Of a stretch of 64,000 bases of DNA, positions 44,241-52,976 are shown piece after piece; positions within the stretch are counted from its first letter, which is position 1; each line of letters begins with the position of its first letter. This DNA is from Aeromicrobium sp. Root236 (GTDB lineage Bacteria > Actinomycetota > Actinomycetes > Propionibacteriales > Nocardioidaceae). The stretch lies in assembly GCF_001428805.1 (NCBI RefSeq), contig NZ_LMIS01000001.1, positions 868,001 to 932,000 on the forward strand, in the 5' to 3' direction. The notes under the pieces were generated by a model. That model saw only the letters and a list, made by a program, of their open reading frames with translations. It was not told the origin of the DNA and searched no databases. The position numbers were made by a program, and so were the translations under genes.

Positions 44241-44678
44241 TCAGTATGCGGCAGCCGAACGGCGCCGCGCCAACTGGACCTCGGCCTCGCCGGGTGAGAC
44301 GTTGGTCGCAAGCCCGAGCGGCGAGGTGTAGAACTTGGTGCCGTCACGGCTGACGACCTTGACCCGCGGGTCGTAGCGGACCCCGATCCGGCGCTCGATG
44401 CGGATCTCCCCCATCTCGCTCCAGAGCAGCCCCACCCAGCCCTCGCGGGCCCTCATGCGTACGCCGTGGTCGTCCGCGACGAAGAGCGGCGTGCGGGCGT
44501 CGCGCAGCCCGCGCAGGTGGATGAACCCCAGGACCCCGAAGACCGCCGTGAGGGCCCACAGCAGCGGCTCCCCCTGGTCGTACGCCCGCCAGCCGTAGCC
44601 GGCGGCCACGGCGAAGCATGCGGCCGCCAGCAGCAGGTAGAGGCCGGTACGCCTGCGGATCTCGAAGGGCTCGGGCAC
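44241..44678 (-). CDS. Two-helix membrane protein with PH-like domain
   Basis: 145 aa with a GTG start 3 bp after the ftsK stop. Two transmembrane helices (about 12-30 and 40-55), then a domain (FVADDHGVRMRAREGWVGLLWSEMGEIRIERR) resembling the bacterial PH-like fold of DUF-type membrane proteins. Function unknown; likely co-transcribed with ftsK and pgsA. Confidence 0.65.
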   Translation of the reverse strand: MPEPFEIRRRTGLYLLLAAACFAVAAGYGWRAYDQGEPLLWALTAVFGVLGFIHLRGLRDARTPLFVADDHGVRMRAREGWVGLLWSEMGEIRIERRIGVRYDPRVKVVSRDGTKFYTSPLGLATNVSPGEAEVQLARRRSAAAY

Positions 44679-44681
44679 GGG

Positions 44682-47126
44682 TCAGCCGTTTCGGATGCTG
44701 GCGAGGACCTGTTCGAGGTCATCGGCCTTGACCAGGACGTCGCGTGCCTTGGACCCCTCGCTGGGACCGACGATGCCGCGGCTCTCGAGGATGTCCATCA
44801 GGCGACCGGCCTTGGCGAACCCGACCCGCAGCTTGCGCTGCAGCATCGAGGTCGAGCCGAACTGGGTCGTGACGCACAGCTCGATGGCCTGCAGCACGAG
44901 GTCGAGGTCGTCGCCGATGTCGTCGTCCAGCTCGCGCTTGGCGGCCTGGGGCGCCGTGACGTCCTCGCGGTAGACCGGCTGCAGCTGCGTCTTGCAGTGC
45001 TCGACGATCGTGTGGATCTCGGCCTCGGTGATCCAGGCGCCCTGCATGCGCATCGACTTGTTGGCGCCCATGGGCAGGAACAGTCCGTCGCCCTGGCCGA
45101 CGAGCTTCTCGGCGCCCGGCTGGTCGAGGATGACCCGGCTGTCGGTGACCGAGGAGGTGGCGAATGCCAGCCGGCTCGGCACGTTGGCCTTGATCAGGCC
45201 CGTCACGACGTCGACGGACGGTCGCTGGGTGGCCAGCACGAGGTGGATGCCGGCGGCGCGGGCGAGCTGCGTGATGCGGACGATCGAGTCCTCGACGTCT
45301 CGCGGAGCGACCATCATGAGGTCGGCGAGCTCGTCCACCACGACCAGCAGGTAGGGGTAGGGAGCCAGCACGCGCTCGCTGCCGGCCGGAAGGCGTACCT
45401 TGCCGGCGCGGACGGCCTTGTTGAAGTCGTCGATGTGACGGAAGCCGAAGTTGGCCAAGTCGTCGTAGCGCATGTCCATCTCGCGGACGACCCACTGCAG
45501 CGCCTCGGCGGCCTTCTTGGGGCTCGTGATGATCGGCGTGATGAGGTGCGGCACGCCCTCGTATGCCGTGAGCTCGACCCGCTTGGGGTCGACCATGATC
45601 ATGCGGACCTCTTCGGGCGTCGACCGCATGAGGATCGAGGCGATCATCGAGTTGACGAACGACGACTTGCCGGAGCCCGTGGCGCCGGCGACCAGAAGGT
45701 GCGGCATCTTGGCGAGGTTGGCGACGACGTAGCCGCCCTCGACGTCCTTGCCGAGTCCGATGACCATCGGGTGGTGGTCGCTGCGCGCCTTGGCCGAGCG
45801 GAGGACGTCGCCGAGCGACACCATCTCCTTGTCGACGTTGGGGATCTCGACGCCGATCGCGGACTTGCCCGGGATCGGCGACAGGATGCGGACCTCGTTG
45901 GACGCCACGGCGTACGAGATGTTCTTGGACAGCGCGGTGACCTTCTCGACCTTGACCGCGGGGCCGAGCTCGACCTCGTAGCGGGTCACGGTCGGGCCAC
46001 GCGTGTAGCCCGTGACCGTCGCGTCGATCTGGAACTGCTCGAGGACCTCGGTCAGCCGCTCGACGACCTCGTCGGACGCCTTGGAGCGCGCCTTGTGCGG
46101 CGAGCCCTCGCGCAGCATCGTGCTGTCGGGCAGCGAGTAGACGACGTCGCCGGACAGCGCGAGCTGCTCGGCACGCGCCGGGATCGGCTCAATCGGCGGT
46201 CGCTCGACCGGGGCGTCGTCGTCGACCTCGTCGAACACGCGGGCCGGTACCTGACGGTCCTCGTCGGGTCCGTCGACCAGCGGGTTCTCGTAGGGCTCGT
46301 CGTCGGTGACGACGGCGGTGCGGGGGTGCTTGCGCTTCTTGGGCTCCGGCTCGGGAGCGTCGTCCTTGTTGCGTCCGAGGGCCTTGTCGCGGACCTCGCG
46401 CAGACGGCCGGGAACGGCGTAGACCGGCGTGCTGGTGACGATGAGGAGGCCGAACGCCACGATGAGCAGCAGGATCGGCGAGACGACGTAGGCGCTCTTG
46501 AGCAGGTCCATCGGGATCGCGGAGAACACGAAGCCGATCGCTCCCCCGGCCTCGCGCATCGCGTCCGGATCGGGGTCGCCGGGACGTGGCACACCGTGGG
46601 AGATGTGCACCAGCCCGAGGATGCCGCCGCTGATCGCGGCCCAGCCGAAGGCCTGGCGGCCGGCCGGGCCGTTGCGGTCCGGGTGACGCAGGGTGCGCCA
46701 GGCGACCACGACGAGAAGGATCGGCACAGCCCATGCCAGGACGCCGACCGCGCCGGCGGCGGCGTCGCGCACGGCGTTGCCGATCGCGCCGGGCATGTCG
46801 GACCAGACGGAACCGGCCACGATGACGGCAAGGCCGAGGATGCCGAAGCCGACGCCGTCACGGCGTTGCTCGGGATCGAGGTCCTTGGCGCTGTGGCCGA
46901 TGCTGCGCGCGATCGCGCCGACGAGGCCGGCGAGGCCGAGCCACATGGCTGTCGAGGCGCGCAGGAGCGCGTTGAAGACAACAGCAATCGGACCAGGTCC
47001 CGTGCGAGCCGCTGGTCGGCGGGCTGCAGGCTTGCGCGCCTGCGGCTTGCGCTTCGTTGCGGTCTTCTTGCGGGCCTGGCTGCCGGACGGCCGCTTGCGC
47101 GGCGGGGAAGACGTTCGGGTCGCCAT
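44682..47126 (-). CDS. ftsK: DNA translocase FtsK/SpoIIIE
   Basis: 814 aa from the ATG at 47126. A basic N-terminal tail, four transmembrane helices (about 55-205), a linker, then the motor: Walker A GATGSGKS near residue 481, [11 protein letters not shown], and a C-terminal winged-helix gamma domain (about 745-812) that reads KOPS-type sequences. Pumps chromosome ends across the septum and activates XerCD. Single septal translocase in most Actinobacteria. Confidence 0.95.
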   Translation of the reverse strand: MATRTSSPPRKRPSGSQARKKTATKRKPQARKPAARRPAARTGPGPIAVVFNALLRASTAMWLGLAGLVGAIARSIGHSAKDLDPEQRRDGVGFGILGLAVIVAGSVWSDMPGAIGNAVRDAAAGAVGVLAWAVPILLVVVAWRTLRHPDRNGPAGRQAFGWAAISGGILGLVHISHGVPRPGDPDPDAMREAGGAIGFVFSAIPMDLLKSAYVVSPILLLIVAFGLLIVTSTPVYAVPGRLREVRDKALGRNKDDAPEPEPKKRKHPRTAVVTDDEPYENPLVDGPDEDRQVPARVFDEVDDDAPVERPPIEPIPARAEQLALSGDVVYSLPDSTMLREGSPHKARSKASDEVVERLTEVLEQFQIDATVTGYTRGPTVTRYEVELGPAVKVEKVTALSKNISYAVASNEVRILSPIPGKSAIGVEIPNVDKEMVSLGDVLRSAKARSDHHPMVIGLGKDVEGGYVVANLAKMPHLLVAGATGSGKSSFVNSMIASILMRSTPEEVRMIMVDPKRVELTAYEGVPHLITPIITSPKKAAEALQWVVREMDMRYDDLANFGFRHIDDFNKAVRAGKVRLPAGSERVLAPYPYLLVVVDELADLMMVAPRDVEDSIVRITQLARAAGIHLVLATQRPSVDVVTGLIKANVPSRLAFATSSVTDSRVILDQPGAEKLVGQGDGLFLPMGANKSMRMQGAWITEAEIHTIVEHCKTQLQPVYREDVTAPQAAKRELDDDIGDDLDLVLQAIELCVTTQFGSTSMLQRKLRVGFAKAGRLMDILESRGIVGPSEGSKARDVLVKADDLEQVLASIRNG

Positions 47127-47186
47127 GGACAAAGGTTAAAGCACAGGTCGAAGGTTTCGCTGCAGGCTCGCGTGTGACGCGTGGGA

Positions 47187-47921
47187 CTACTGGTGCGCCA
47201 GTCGCGGGCCCGGATCGCCACCGATCGGCATCCACGCCCCCTTCGACCGGGCCCGCGCCAGCACGAGGCTGACGAGGCGGGCATCCGGCGGGCCGCCGTC
47301 GAGCAGCGGCTCGGTGACCACGTCGGCTCCGGCGGCGGCGATGTGGTCGTGCACGTCGCCGGGGGTCAGCAGGTAGGTCGACACGACGACGCGTTGCCCG
47401 TACGCCCGCGCGACGTCGACCGCGTCGGCGAGTGGCGTGTCGGGGCCCCCGAGCGTCCCGACATGCACCCGCCCGCCCCACACGGCGCTGAGCAGCCTGG
47501 CGGCCTTGCCGATGTCGGCGATCGCACGGTCGTCCGTCGTGGTGTCGGCGGCGAGGACGATGGTGTCGTGCGAGCGGGCTCCGGCCTCGAACAACCGGCG
47601 CACGCCGATCTCCGCCAGGACCCAGTCCGGCCCGAGCGGCGGCGTCACCGTCACCGCTGCGTCGAGGTGCGACGCCTCGACGATGTCGACGCTCACGGGC
47701 CGGTCGTACGACAGCATCAGGGGCACCACGGCGCGGGGACCCGAGGTCTCCGCGACGATCTCCGCGATCGACGGCTGCTGCACGTCGACGAACGCGTCGA
47801 CGACGTCGAGGTCCTGCGCCTCGCGGCGCACAGCGTTCACGAGGCCGGCCAGGGCCCCGCGTCCGCGCTGGCTCTCCGCACCGTGCGCACACAGGATCAG
47901 CGTGCGGTTCACGACCGCCAC
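47187..47921 (-). CDS. CbiX-type sirohydrochlorin chelatase (second copy)
   Basis: 244 aa as a two-lobed class II chelatase; first lobe opens LILCAHGAES with the metal/base His. Likely inserts Fe2+ into sirohydrochlorin for NirB siroheme; cobalt is the alternative. Two starts are possible: GTG at 47921, or GTG at 47912, which overlaps the stop of a 52-codon ORF (GTGA). The second choice starts right at NRTLILC and is attractive. About 26% of residues are Ala/Gly, like its neighbour, and the two chelatases are distant paralogues. Confidence 0.78.
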   Translation of the reverse strand: MAVVNRTLILCAHGAESQRGRGALAGLVNAVRREAQDLDVVDAFVDVQQPSIAEIVAETSGPRAVVPLMLSYDRPVSVDIVEASHLDAAVTVTPPLGPDWVLAEIGVRRLFEAGARSHDTIVLAADTTTDDRAIADIGKAARLLSAVWGGRVHVGTLGGPDTPLADAVDVARAYGQRVVVSTYLLTPGDVHDHIAAAGADVVTEPLLDGGPPDARLVSLVLARARSKGAWMPIGGDPGPRLAHQ

Positions 47922-48067
47922 CCGTGCCGGCCGACCGAGGAGCCCGAGATGTCCGCGGTAGGTGGCCGGAGTCGGTGCGCCTCCGCCGTTGCGTGAACGG
48001 CGGAGGCTCCCGAATCGTCGGCCTGGGGGCTGCCTCCGGACGGCCTGCAGGTGTCAAAGCGCTTCAT
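47909..48067 (-). CDS. 52-codon ORF overlapping the second chelatase start
   Basis: ATG at 48067 preceded by GAGAGGTGTGAAGGC. It encodes MKRFDTCRPSGG and then a low-complexity Ser/Ala/Arg/His-rich stretch, and its TGA overlaps the in-frame GTG of the chelatase (GTGA), the same junction type used through this operon. The protein resembles nothing I know. A perfect hairpin lies inside it. It may be a real small protein, or a leader ORF whose translation controls the chelatase. Confidence 0.4.
   Translation of the reverse strand: MKRFDTCRPSGGSPQADDSGASAVHATAEAHRLRPPTADISGSSVGRHGWRS
47979..48007 (-). terminator. Perfect 12-bp hairpin in the leader of the second chelatase
   Basis: GCCTCCGCCGTT / AACGGCGGAGGC with a 5-nt loop, inside the 52-codon ORF and 67 bp upstream of the chelatase GTG. 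No U-tract on the minus strand. Could end part of the nirB operon transcript or act as an attenuator that ribosomes on the small ORF would melt. Confidence 0.55.
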
Positions 48068-48132
48068 GCCTTCACACCTCTCGATCGTCGACGAGGGTTC
48101 CCCCACCAGCACCTCCACCCTCTGGCGCACCT

Positions 48133-48170
48133 GTTTCGCAACGGTTAACGCGGGGGCGAGGTTTGGTTAC
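48133..48170 (-). promoter_or_regulatory. Candidate GlnR box
   Basis: On the minus strand: GTAAC-N6-TCGCC-N6-TTAAC-N6-GAAAC. This keeps the 22-bp phase of the actinobacterial GlnR consensus (GTnAC-N6-GAAAC-N6 repeated); three of four half-sites fit well, one (TCGCC) poorly. It lies 66 bp upstream of the 52-codon ORF. GlnR controls nitrogen genes including nitrate/nitrite assimilation, so the context is right. Confidence 0.5.
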
Positions 48171-48178
48171 ATCTGTTC

Positions 48179-48895
48179 TCACACTCGGCTGGAGGATGCC
48201 GCGGACGCCCAGTCGAGCGCTCCTGCCGCCTCGGCGAACCGGTCGAGCACCAGCGAGACCATGCTCGAATCGACGTCGAGCCCGTCGAGCAGCGGGCGGG
48301 TGACGACGTCGGCGCCGCACGCGAGGAGCCTGTCGTAGAAGAACCCGGGCGCCATGAGGTAGCTCGCCACGACCACGCGGCGGCCGGCGCCCGACACGTC
48401 GCGCACGATCTCGTCGATCGGAGTCCCGGTGCCGCCGACGTAGCCCACGGGGACCGGTGCACCCCAGGCGGCGCCGAGCATCCGGGCGGCCGCGTCGACG
48501 CTCTGCCGTGCGCGTACGTCCGTCGAGCCGGCGGCGCCCAGCACGACGATGTCGTCGCTCGTGACACCGGCTCCGGCGAGGCGGCTGAGCAGCACGCCGG
48601 TCAGCCGAGGGTCGGGACCGAGCGTGCCCGACGCGACGGCGGACGGCCGGTCGACGGCCTGCTCGATGTCGACGTGGACGTGGAACCCCGGCGCCAGCAG
48701 CAACGGCACGACGACCGCGAGACCGTCGACGTGGTCCACGACGCGGGCGACGGGCGGCTCCTGGACGTCGACGAACGCCTCGCGCACGTCGAGGTGCGGC
48801 GCCGCGTCACGCACAGCCTCCACGAGCGCGGTGATCGACGTACGGGCAGCAGGTACGTCCGTGCCGTGGCTCGTCGCGATCAGCGTGATCGTCAT
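48179..48895 (-). CDS. CbiX-type sirohydrochlorin chelatase (first copy)
   Basis: 238 aa, two-lobed class II chelatase starting LIATSHGTDVPAAR. The ATG overlaps the stop of the HemD-type gene (ATGA). Together with HemD it would finish siroheme: uroporphyrinogen III (HemD), dimethylation (methyltransferase not in this window), oxidation and iron insertion. M. tuberculosis has the same pair next to narK3 (Rv0259c-Rv0260c). Confidence 0.82.
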   Translation of the reverse strand: MTITLIATSHGTDVPAARTSITALVEAVRDAAPHLDVREAFVDVQEPPVARVVDHVDGLAVVVPLLLAPGFHVHVDIEQAVDRPSAVASGTLGPDPRLTGVLLSRLAGAGVTSDDIVVLGAAGSTDVRARQSVDAAARMLGAAWGAPVPVGYVGGTGTPIDEIVRDVSGAGRRVVVASYLMAPGFFYDRLLACGADVVTRPLLDGLDVDSSMVSLVLDRFAEAAGALDWASAASSSRV

Positions 48896-50007
48896 GGGGT
48901 CTCCGCAACGGCGAGGCGGTAGCCGCGCTTGACGACGGTCTGCACGATCGGCTGACCGATGGCCTCGCGGAGGCGGGCGACCGCGACCTCTGCCGAGTGC
49001 GGGTCGCCGGAGTCCCCTGGCAGCACCGACAGCAGCTCCTCACGCGAGCGCACCGATCCCGGCTCGCTCGCGAGCGCCCGCAGGATCGCCAGGCCGCTCG
49101 GCGAGACCGGCAGCACCTCGTGGTTGAGGGTCGCGGCCGTCGCACGTACGCGCAGCTGGCCGGCAGGCGTGGGGACGTTCTCGGAGGCGTCGCCGAGGTA
49201 CATCACGAGTGAGCGCACGAGAGCGCCGAGCCTGGCCCGGTCGGGCAGCAGCGGGTCGAACCCGGCCGCCCGCAGCGGATCTGCCGTGACCGGGCCGACA
49301 GCCGCGAGCACGAGCCTGCGGTCCTTCTCGAGGCGCCTCAGGTCGTCGTCGACACCGGCCTGGTTGACCGCCGCGAGCCAGGCGGCTGCACCGGGGGCAG
49401 ACGTGAAGACGACCGAGTCGTACGAACCGGCGGCGGCATCGCGCACGGAACGCTCGACCGCCGAGGGGTCCGGCGGTGCACCCCAGCGATAAACGACGAC
49501 GCCGAACGGCCGGCCGCCGGCGGCGCGCAGCCGCTGCTCGAGCCCGTCGTCACCGGCGCCGTGGTGCTGCACCGCGATCGACAGCCCCTTGACGCCCTCC
49601 GTCGCCAGGAAGTCGGCGATCTCGGCTGAAGTCTCGGACTCGGCGACCCAGTCGGGCACCAGTCCGGCGGCCTGCAGGGCACCGCGCGCCTTGGGCCCGC
49701 GGGCGATCAGGCGTACGGACTGCAGCGCCTCGATGAGCTCGTGCCCCATGCCCGCCGCCTCGGCAGTGTCGAGCCAGCCACGAAAGCCGATGCCGGTCGT
49801 CACGACGACGATGTCGGTGCCGGTCGCGATCATCTGCCGGGTCTGCGCGAGCAGGGTGTCCTCGTCGATGTGCGACTCCACGCCGAGCGAGGCGGCGATC
49901 GTCACGTCCGCCCCGCGGCGGCCCAGCGCCAGCGAGAGGTCGGCGGCCCGCCGCTGGGCCGTCACCAGGATCTGCGTACCGGCGAGCACCGGCCCGAGTG
50001 CCGTCAC
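48892..50007 (-). CDS. Uroporphyrinogen-III synthase fused to winged-helix DNA-binding domain
   Basis: 371 aa with a GTG start overlapping the nirD stop (GTGA). Residues about 10-265 are a HemD domain (two alpha/beta lobes; VFTSAPGAAAWL, LAAVGPVTADPLRAAGF); residues about 280-371 are an OmpR-type winged helix (LTVSPSGLAIL-like start, HSAEVAVARLREAIG, VVKRGYRLAV). This fusion is known from Actinobacteria (Rv0260c type). It may make uroporphyrinogen III for siroheme, regulate the operon, or both. Confidence 0.85.
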   Translation of the reverse strand: MTALGPVLAGTQILVTAQRRAADLSLALGRRGADVTIAASLGVESHIDEDTLLAQTRQMIATGTDIVVVTTGIGFRGWLDTAEAAGMGHELIEALQSVRLIARGPKARGALQAAGLVPDWVAESETSAEIADFLATEGVKGLSIAVQHHGAGDDGLEQRLRAAGGRPFGVVVYRWGAPPDPSAVERSVRDAAAGSYDSVVFTSAPGAAAWLAAVNQAGVDDDLRRLEKDRRLVLAAVGPVTADPLRAAGFDPLLPDRARLGALVRSLVMYLGDASENVPTPAGQLRVRATAATLNHEVLPVSPSGLAILRALASEPGSVRSREELLSVLPGDSGDPHSAEVAVARLREAIGQPIVQTVVKRGYRLAVAETP

Positions 50008-50351
50008 GCCGCCCTGCTCCGGGCGATGACCTGGACCTCGACCCAGCCGTCAGCGACACGGGTCGGCCAGACCTGGAGCGAGACCTCTGGGTCGTCGAGG
50101 CACTGTCCCGTACGAAGGTCGAACGACTGCTTGTGCATCGGTGACGCGACCGTCGGCACTCCCTTGCGGCTGCCGACCAGTCCACGTGCCATGACGTTGG
50201 CCTGGCTGAACGGGTCGAGGTGGTCGACCGCGTGCACTTCACCGCTGTCGCTCAGGCGGAACAGCGCGACCTGATGACCGGCCACGAGCGCGGCCGCACC
50301 ACGGTCCGGCACGAGCGCATCGAGCTCGCACACCCGCTCCCACTGAGTCAT
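50004..50351 (-). CDS. nirD: Nitrite reductase (NADH) small subunit
   Basis: 115 aa. Rieske-like fold without the Cys/His cluster ligands (SPMHKQSFDL in place of the CxxH box), as usual for NirD. It completes NirB in reducing nitrite to ammonium. Its ATG overlaps the nirB stop. Confidence 0.9.
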   Translation of the reverse strand: MTQWERVCELDALVPDRGAAALVAGHQVALFRLSDSGEVHAVDHLDPFSQANVMARGLVGSRKGVPTVASPMHKQSFDLRTGQCLDDPEVSLQVWPTRVADGWVEVQVIARSRAA

Positions 50352-52930
50352 ACCGTCACCTCGTCCTGGTCGCGTACGGGAATCGTCGCGCCGGCGATCA
50401 GCACGGCACGCTCCTCGTCGTCGGCGGGTCGACGCTGACCGCGTTCCTCGACATATACAAGATCCGGGTCGGGTGTTTCAGGCGCGTTAACGAATGATGC
50501 GAACCGAAGAAGTTTCTTCTCGTCCGCGAGCGTCGCCGCCCACTCGTCCTCATACGTGTCGACGTGCGCGGCCATCGCGGCGTCCAGGTCGGCCGCGATG
50601 CCGAGGCTGTCCTCGAACACCACCGCACGTACGGCGTCGATGCCGCCCTCGATCGACTCGAGCCACGGCGCGGTGCGCTGCAGGCGGTCGGCGGTGCGGA
50701 TGTAGTACATCAGGAAGCGGTCGATCGCCTGCACCAGCTCCTCGGTGGTGAGGTCCTCGGCGAACAGCTGCGCGTGTCGGGGCGTGAACCCGCCATTGCC
50801 GCCGACGTACAGGTTCCAGCCCTTGTCGGTCGCGATGATGCCGACGTCCTTGCCGCGGGCCTCGGCGCACTCCCGGGCGCAGCCCGACACCGCGAGCTTG
50901 AGCTTGTGCGGCGACCGGAGGCCGCGATAGCGCAGCTCGAGGTCGATCGCGAGCGTCGTCGAGTCCTGCACGCCGTAACGGCACCAGGACTGGCCGACGC
51001 AGGACTTCACGGTGCGCAACGACTTGCCGTACGCGTGACCGGACTCGAACCCGGCGTCCACGAGGCGCTTCCAGATCTCGGGCAGCTGCTCGATGCGGGC
51101 GCCGAACAGGTCGATCCGCTGTCCACCGGTGATCTTGGTGTAGAGCCCGAAGTCGGACGCGACCTGCCCGATCGCGATCAGGCCGGCCGGCGTGACCTCG
51201 CCGCCCGGGATGCGTGGGACGACCGAATAGGTGCCGTCCTTCTGCAGGTTGGCCATGACGTGGTCGTTGGTGTCCTGCAGCGTCGCATTCTCGCCCTCGA
51301 GCACGTGCCCCTTGCCGAGCGAGGCCAGGATCGACGCGACGACCGGGCGGCAGATGTCACAGCCGCGTCCCGTGCCGTGCTTGTCGATGAGCTCGCTGAA
51401 CGTCGAGATCTCGCTGACCCGCACGATGTCGAACAATTGCGCCCGGGTGACCGAGAAGTGCTCGCACAGGGCCGTGCTGACCTCCAGGCCCTCCTCGGCC
51501 ATCTGGTTCTCCATGAGCTTCTTGACCAGGGAGACGCACGAGCCGCAGCTCGTGCCGGCCTTGGTGCACTGCTTCACCGCGGCGATGTCGGTGCACTGGT
51601 GATCGGTGACCGCCCCGCGGATCGTGCCGGCGGTGACGTTGTTGCACGAGCAGACGTTGGCGTCGTCGGGCAACGAGCTGCCGCTCGGCGGTTCCATGCC
51701 CTCGGGGAGCAGCCACGCCGTCGGGTCGCTGCCGAGGGCACGGCCGACCATCGGCCGCAGGTTCGTGTACGCGCTGGCGTCGCCCACGAGCATGCCGCCG
51801 AGCAGGGTCTGGGCGTCGTCGCTCATGACGAGCTTCTTGTAGACGCCTGCGGTCGGGTCCGCGTAGACGACCTCGAGCGAGCCGTTGGTCGCGGCGAACG
51901 CGTCGCCGAAGCTCGCGACGTCGACGCCGAGCAGCTTGAGCTTGGTCGACAGGTCGGCGCCCTCGAACGTCGCGTCGCCGCCCAACAGGCGGTCGGCGAC
52001 GACCTCGGCCATCGAGTAGCCGGGACCGACGAGCCCCCACACGCGACCGGCGATGTGCGCGACCTCTCCGATCGCGAAGATCGACTCGTCGCTGGTCAGG
52101 CACGCCTCGTCGGCGAGGACGCCCCCACGCTCACCGAGCTCGAGGCCGGCCTCGCGGGCGAGCTCGTCGCGTGGGCGGACGCCGGTGGCGAAGACCACGA
52201 CGTCGGCGGGGATCTTGTCGCCGTCGGCGAACTGCATGCGGGTGACCTTGCCGTCGCGACCGGCGCGCAGCTTGGAGGTCGCCGTCGACGTACGCACCGA
52301 GACGCCCAGCTGCTCGATGATGCGCCGCAGCGCGCCACCGCCGGCCTGGTCGACCTGCAGCGGCATGAGCCAGTCGGCGAACTCGACCACCGTCGTGTCG
52401 GCACCGAGCGCGGTCAGCGCACCAGCCGCCTCGAGCCCGAGCAGGCCACCACCGACGACCGCACCCTTGACCTTGCGGCCGAGCGTCGCCTCACGGTCGA
52501 GCACCCAGGCGCGGAGCTCGGCGACGTCGTCGACGGTGCGGTAGACGAAGCAGCCGGGCAGGTCGGAGCCCTCGACCGGAGGCACCGTGGCGTACGAGCC
52601 GGTGGCCAGCACCAGGCGGTCGTAGTCGAACGTCGTGTTGCGGGCGTGGATCTGCTTGGCCTCACGGTCGATCCGGCTCACGATCGACCCGCGGTAGAGG
52701 CGTACGCCAGGCCGCTTCCAGAGGTCGCCGTCGCCGAGGAGCAGGTCCTCGGGGTCGCGGTCGGAGAAGAACGAGGTCAGCGCCACACGGTCGTAGGGCG
52801 GGCGGGTCTCGTCGCCGAACACCTCGATGTCCCAGGCTTCGTCGGCACCCCGCTCGACCATCGCCTCGACCAGGCGATGGGCGACCATTCCGGCGCCGAC
52901 AACGGCAAGCTTCTTCTTCTGGGTCATCAT
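50348..52930 (-). CDS. nirB: Nitrite reductase (NADH) large subunit
   Basis: 860 aa. N-terminal FAD/NADH domain (VVGAGMVAHRLVEAM; VVGGGLLGLEAAGAL), BFD-type [2Fe-2S] domain (CSCNNVT ... CTKAGTSCGSC, about residues 423-470), then the sulfite/nitrite reductase core with the [4Fe-4S]-siroheme ligands C644-x5-C650 and C684-x3-C688. Reduces nitrite to ammonium with six electrons. Two adjacent ATGs (52930, 52927); the second has better SD spacing. Last residues extend about 40 aa past the core. Confidence 0.93.
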   Translation of the reverse strand: MMTQKKKLAVVGAGMVAHRLVEAMVERGADEAWDIEVFGDETRPPYDRVALTSFFSDRDPEDLLLGDGDLWKRPGVRLYRGSIVSRIDREAKQIHARNTTFDYDRLVLATGSYATVPPVEGSDLPGCFVYRTVDDVAELRAWVLDREATLGRKVKGAVVGGGLLGLEAAGALTALGADTTVVEFADWLMPLQVDQAGGGALRRIIEQLGVSVRTSTATSKLRAGRDGKVTRMQFADGDKIPADVVVFATGVRPRDELAREAGLELGERGGVLADEACLTSDESIFAIGEVAHIAGRVWGLVGPGYSMAEVVADRLLGGDATFEGADLSTKLKLLGVDVASFGDAFAATNGSLEVVYADPTAGVYKKLVMSDDAQTLLGGMLVGDASAYTNLRPMVGRALGSDPTAWLLPEGMEPPSGSSLPDDANVCSCNNVTAGTIRGAVTDHQCTDIAAVKQCTKAGTSCGSCVSLVKKLMENQMAEEGLEVSTALCEHFSVTRAQLFDIVRVSEISTFSELIDKHGTGRGCDICRPVVASILASLGKGHVLEGENATLQDTNDHVMANLQKDGTYSVVPRIPGGEVTPAGLIAIGQVASDFGLYTKITGGQRIDLFGARIEQLPEIWKRLVDAGFESGHAYGKSLRTVKSCVGQSWCRYGVQDSTTLAIDLELRYRGLRSPHKLKLAVSGCARECAEARGKDVGIIATDKGWNLYVGGNGGFTPRHAQLFAEDLTTEELVQAIDRFLMYYIRTADRLQRTAPWLESIEGGIDAVRAVVFEDSLGIAADLDAAMAAHVDTYEDEWAATLADEKKLLRFASFVNAPETPDPDLVYVEERGQRRPADDEERAVLIAGATIPVRDQDEVTV

Positions 52931-52976
52931 GCCTTTCACGGTAGGAATCGCAGATTTCACAACTGGGGTCTCCGTG

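Noticed and set aside
47922-48178. Cobalamin riboswitch before the chelatase
   Set aside because: No B12-box (GCCACTG-like) sequence or matching fold was found; the hairpin and GlnR-like site explain the region better.
50004-50351. Loss of Rieske ligands in NirD
   Set aside because: Absence of the Cys/His cluster ligands is normal for NirD, so it is not a defect.
50485-50520. GTTAAC...GCGAAC motif resembling a GlnR site
   Set aside because: It is within the nirB coding sequence and spacing is eight, not six.
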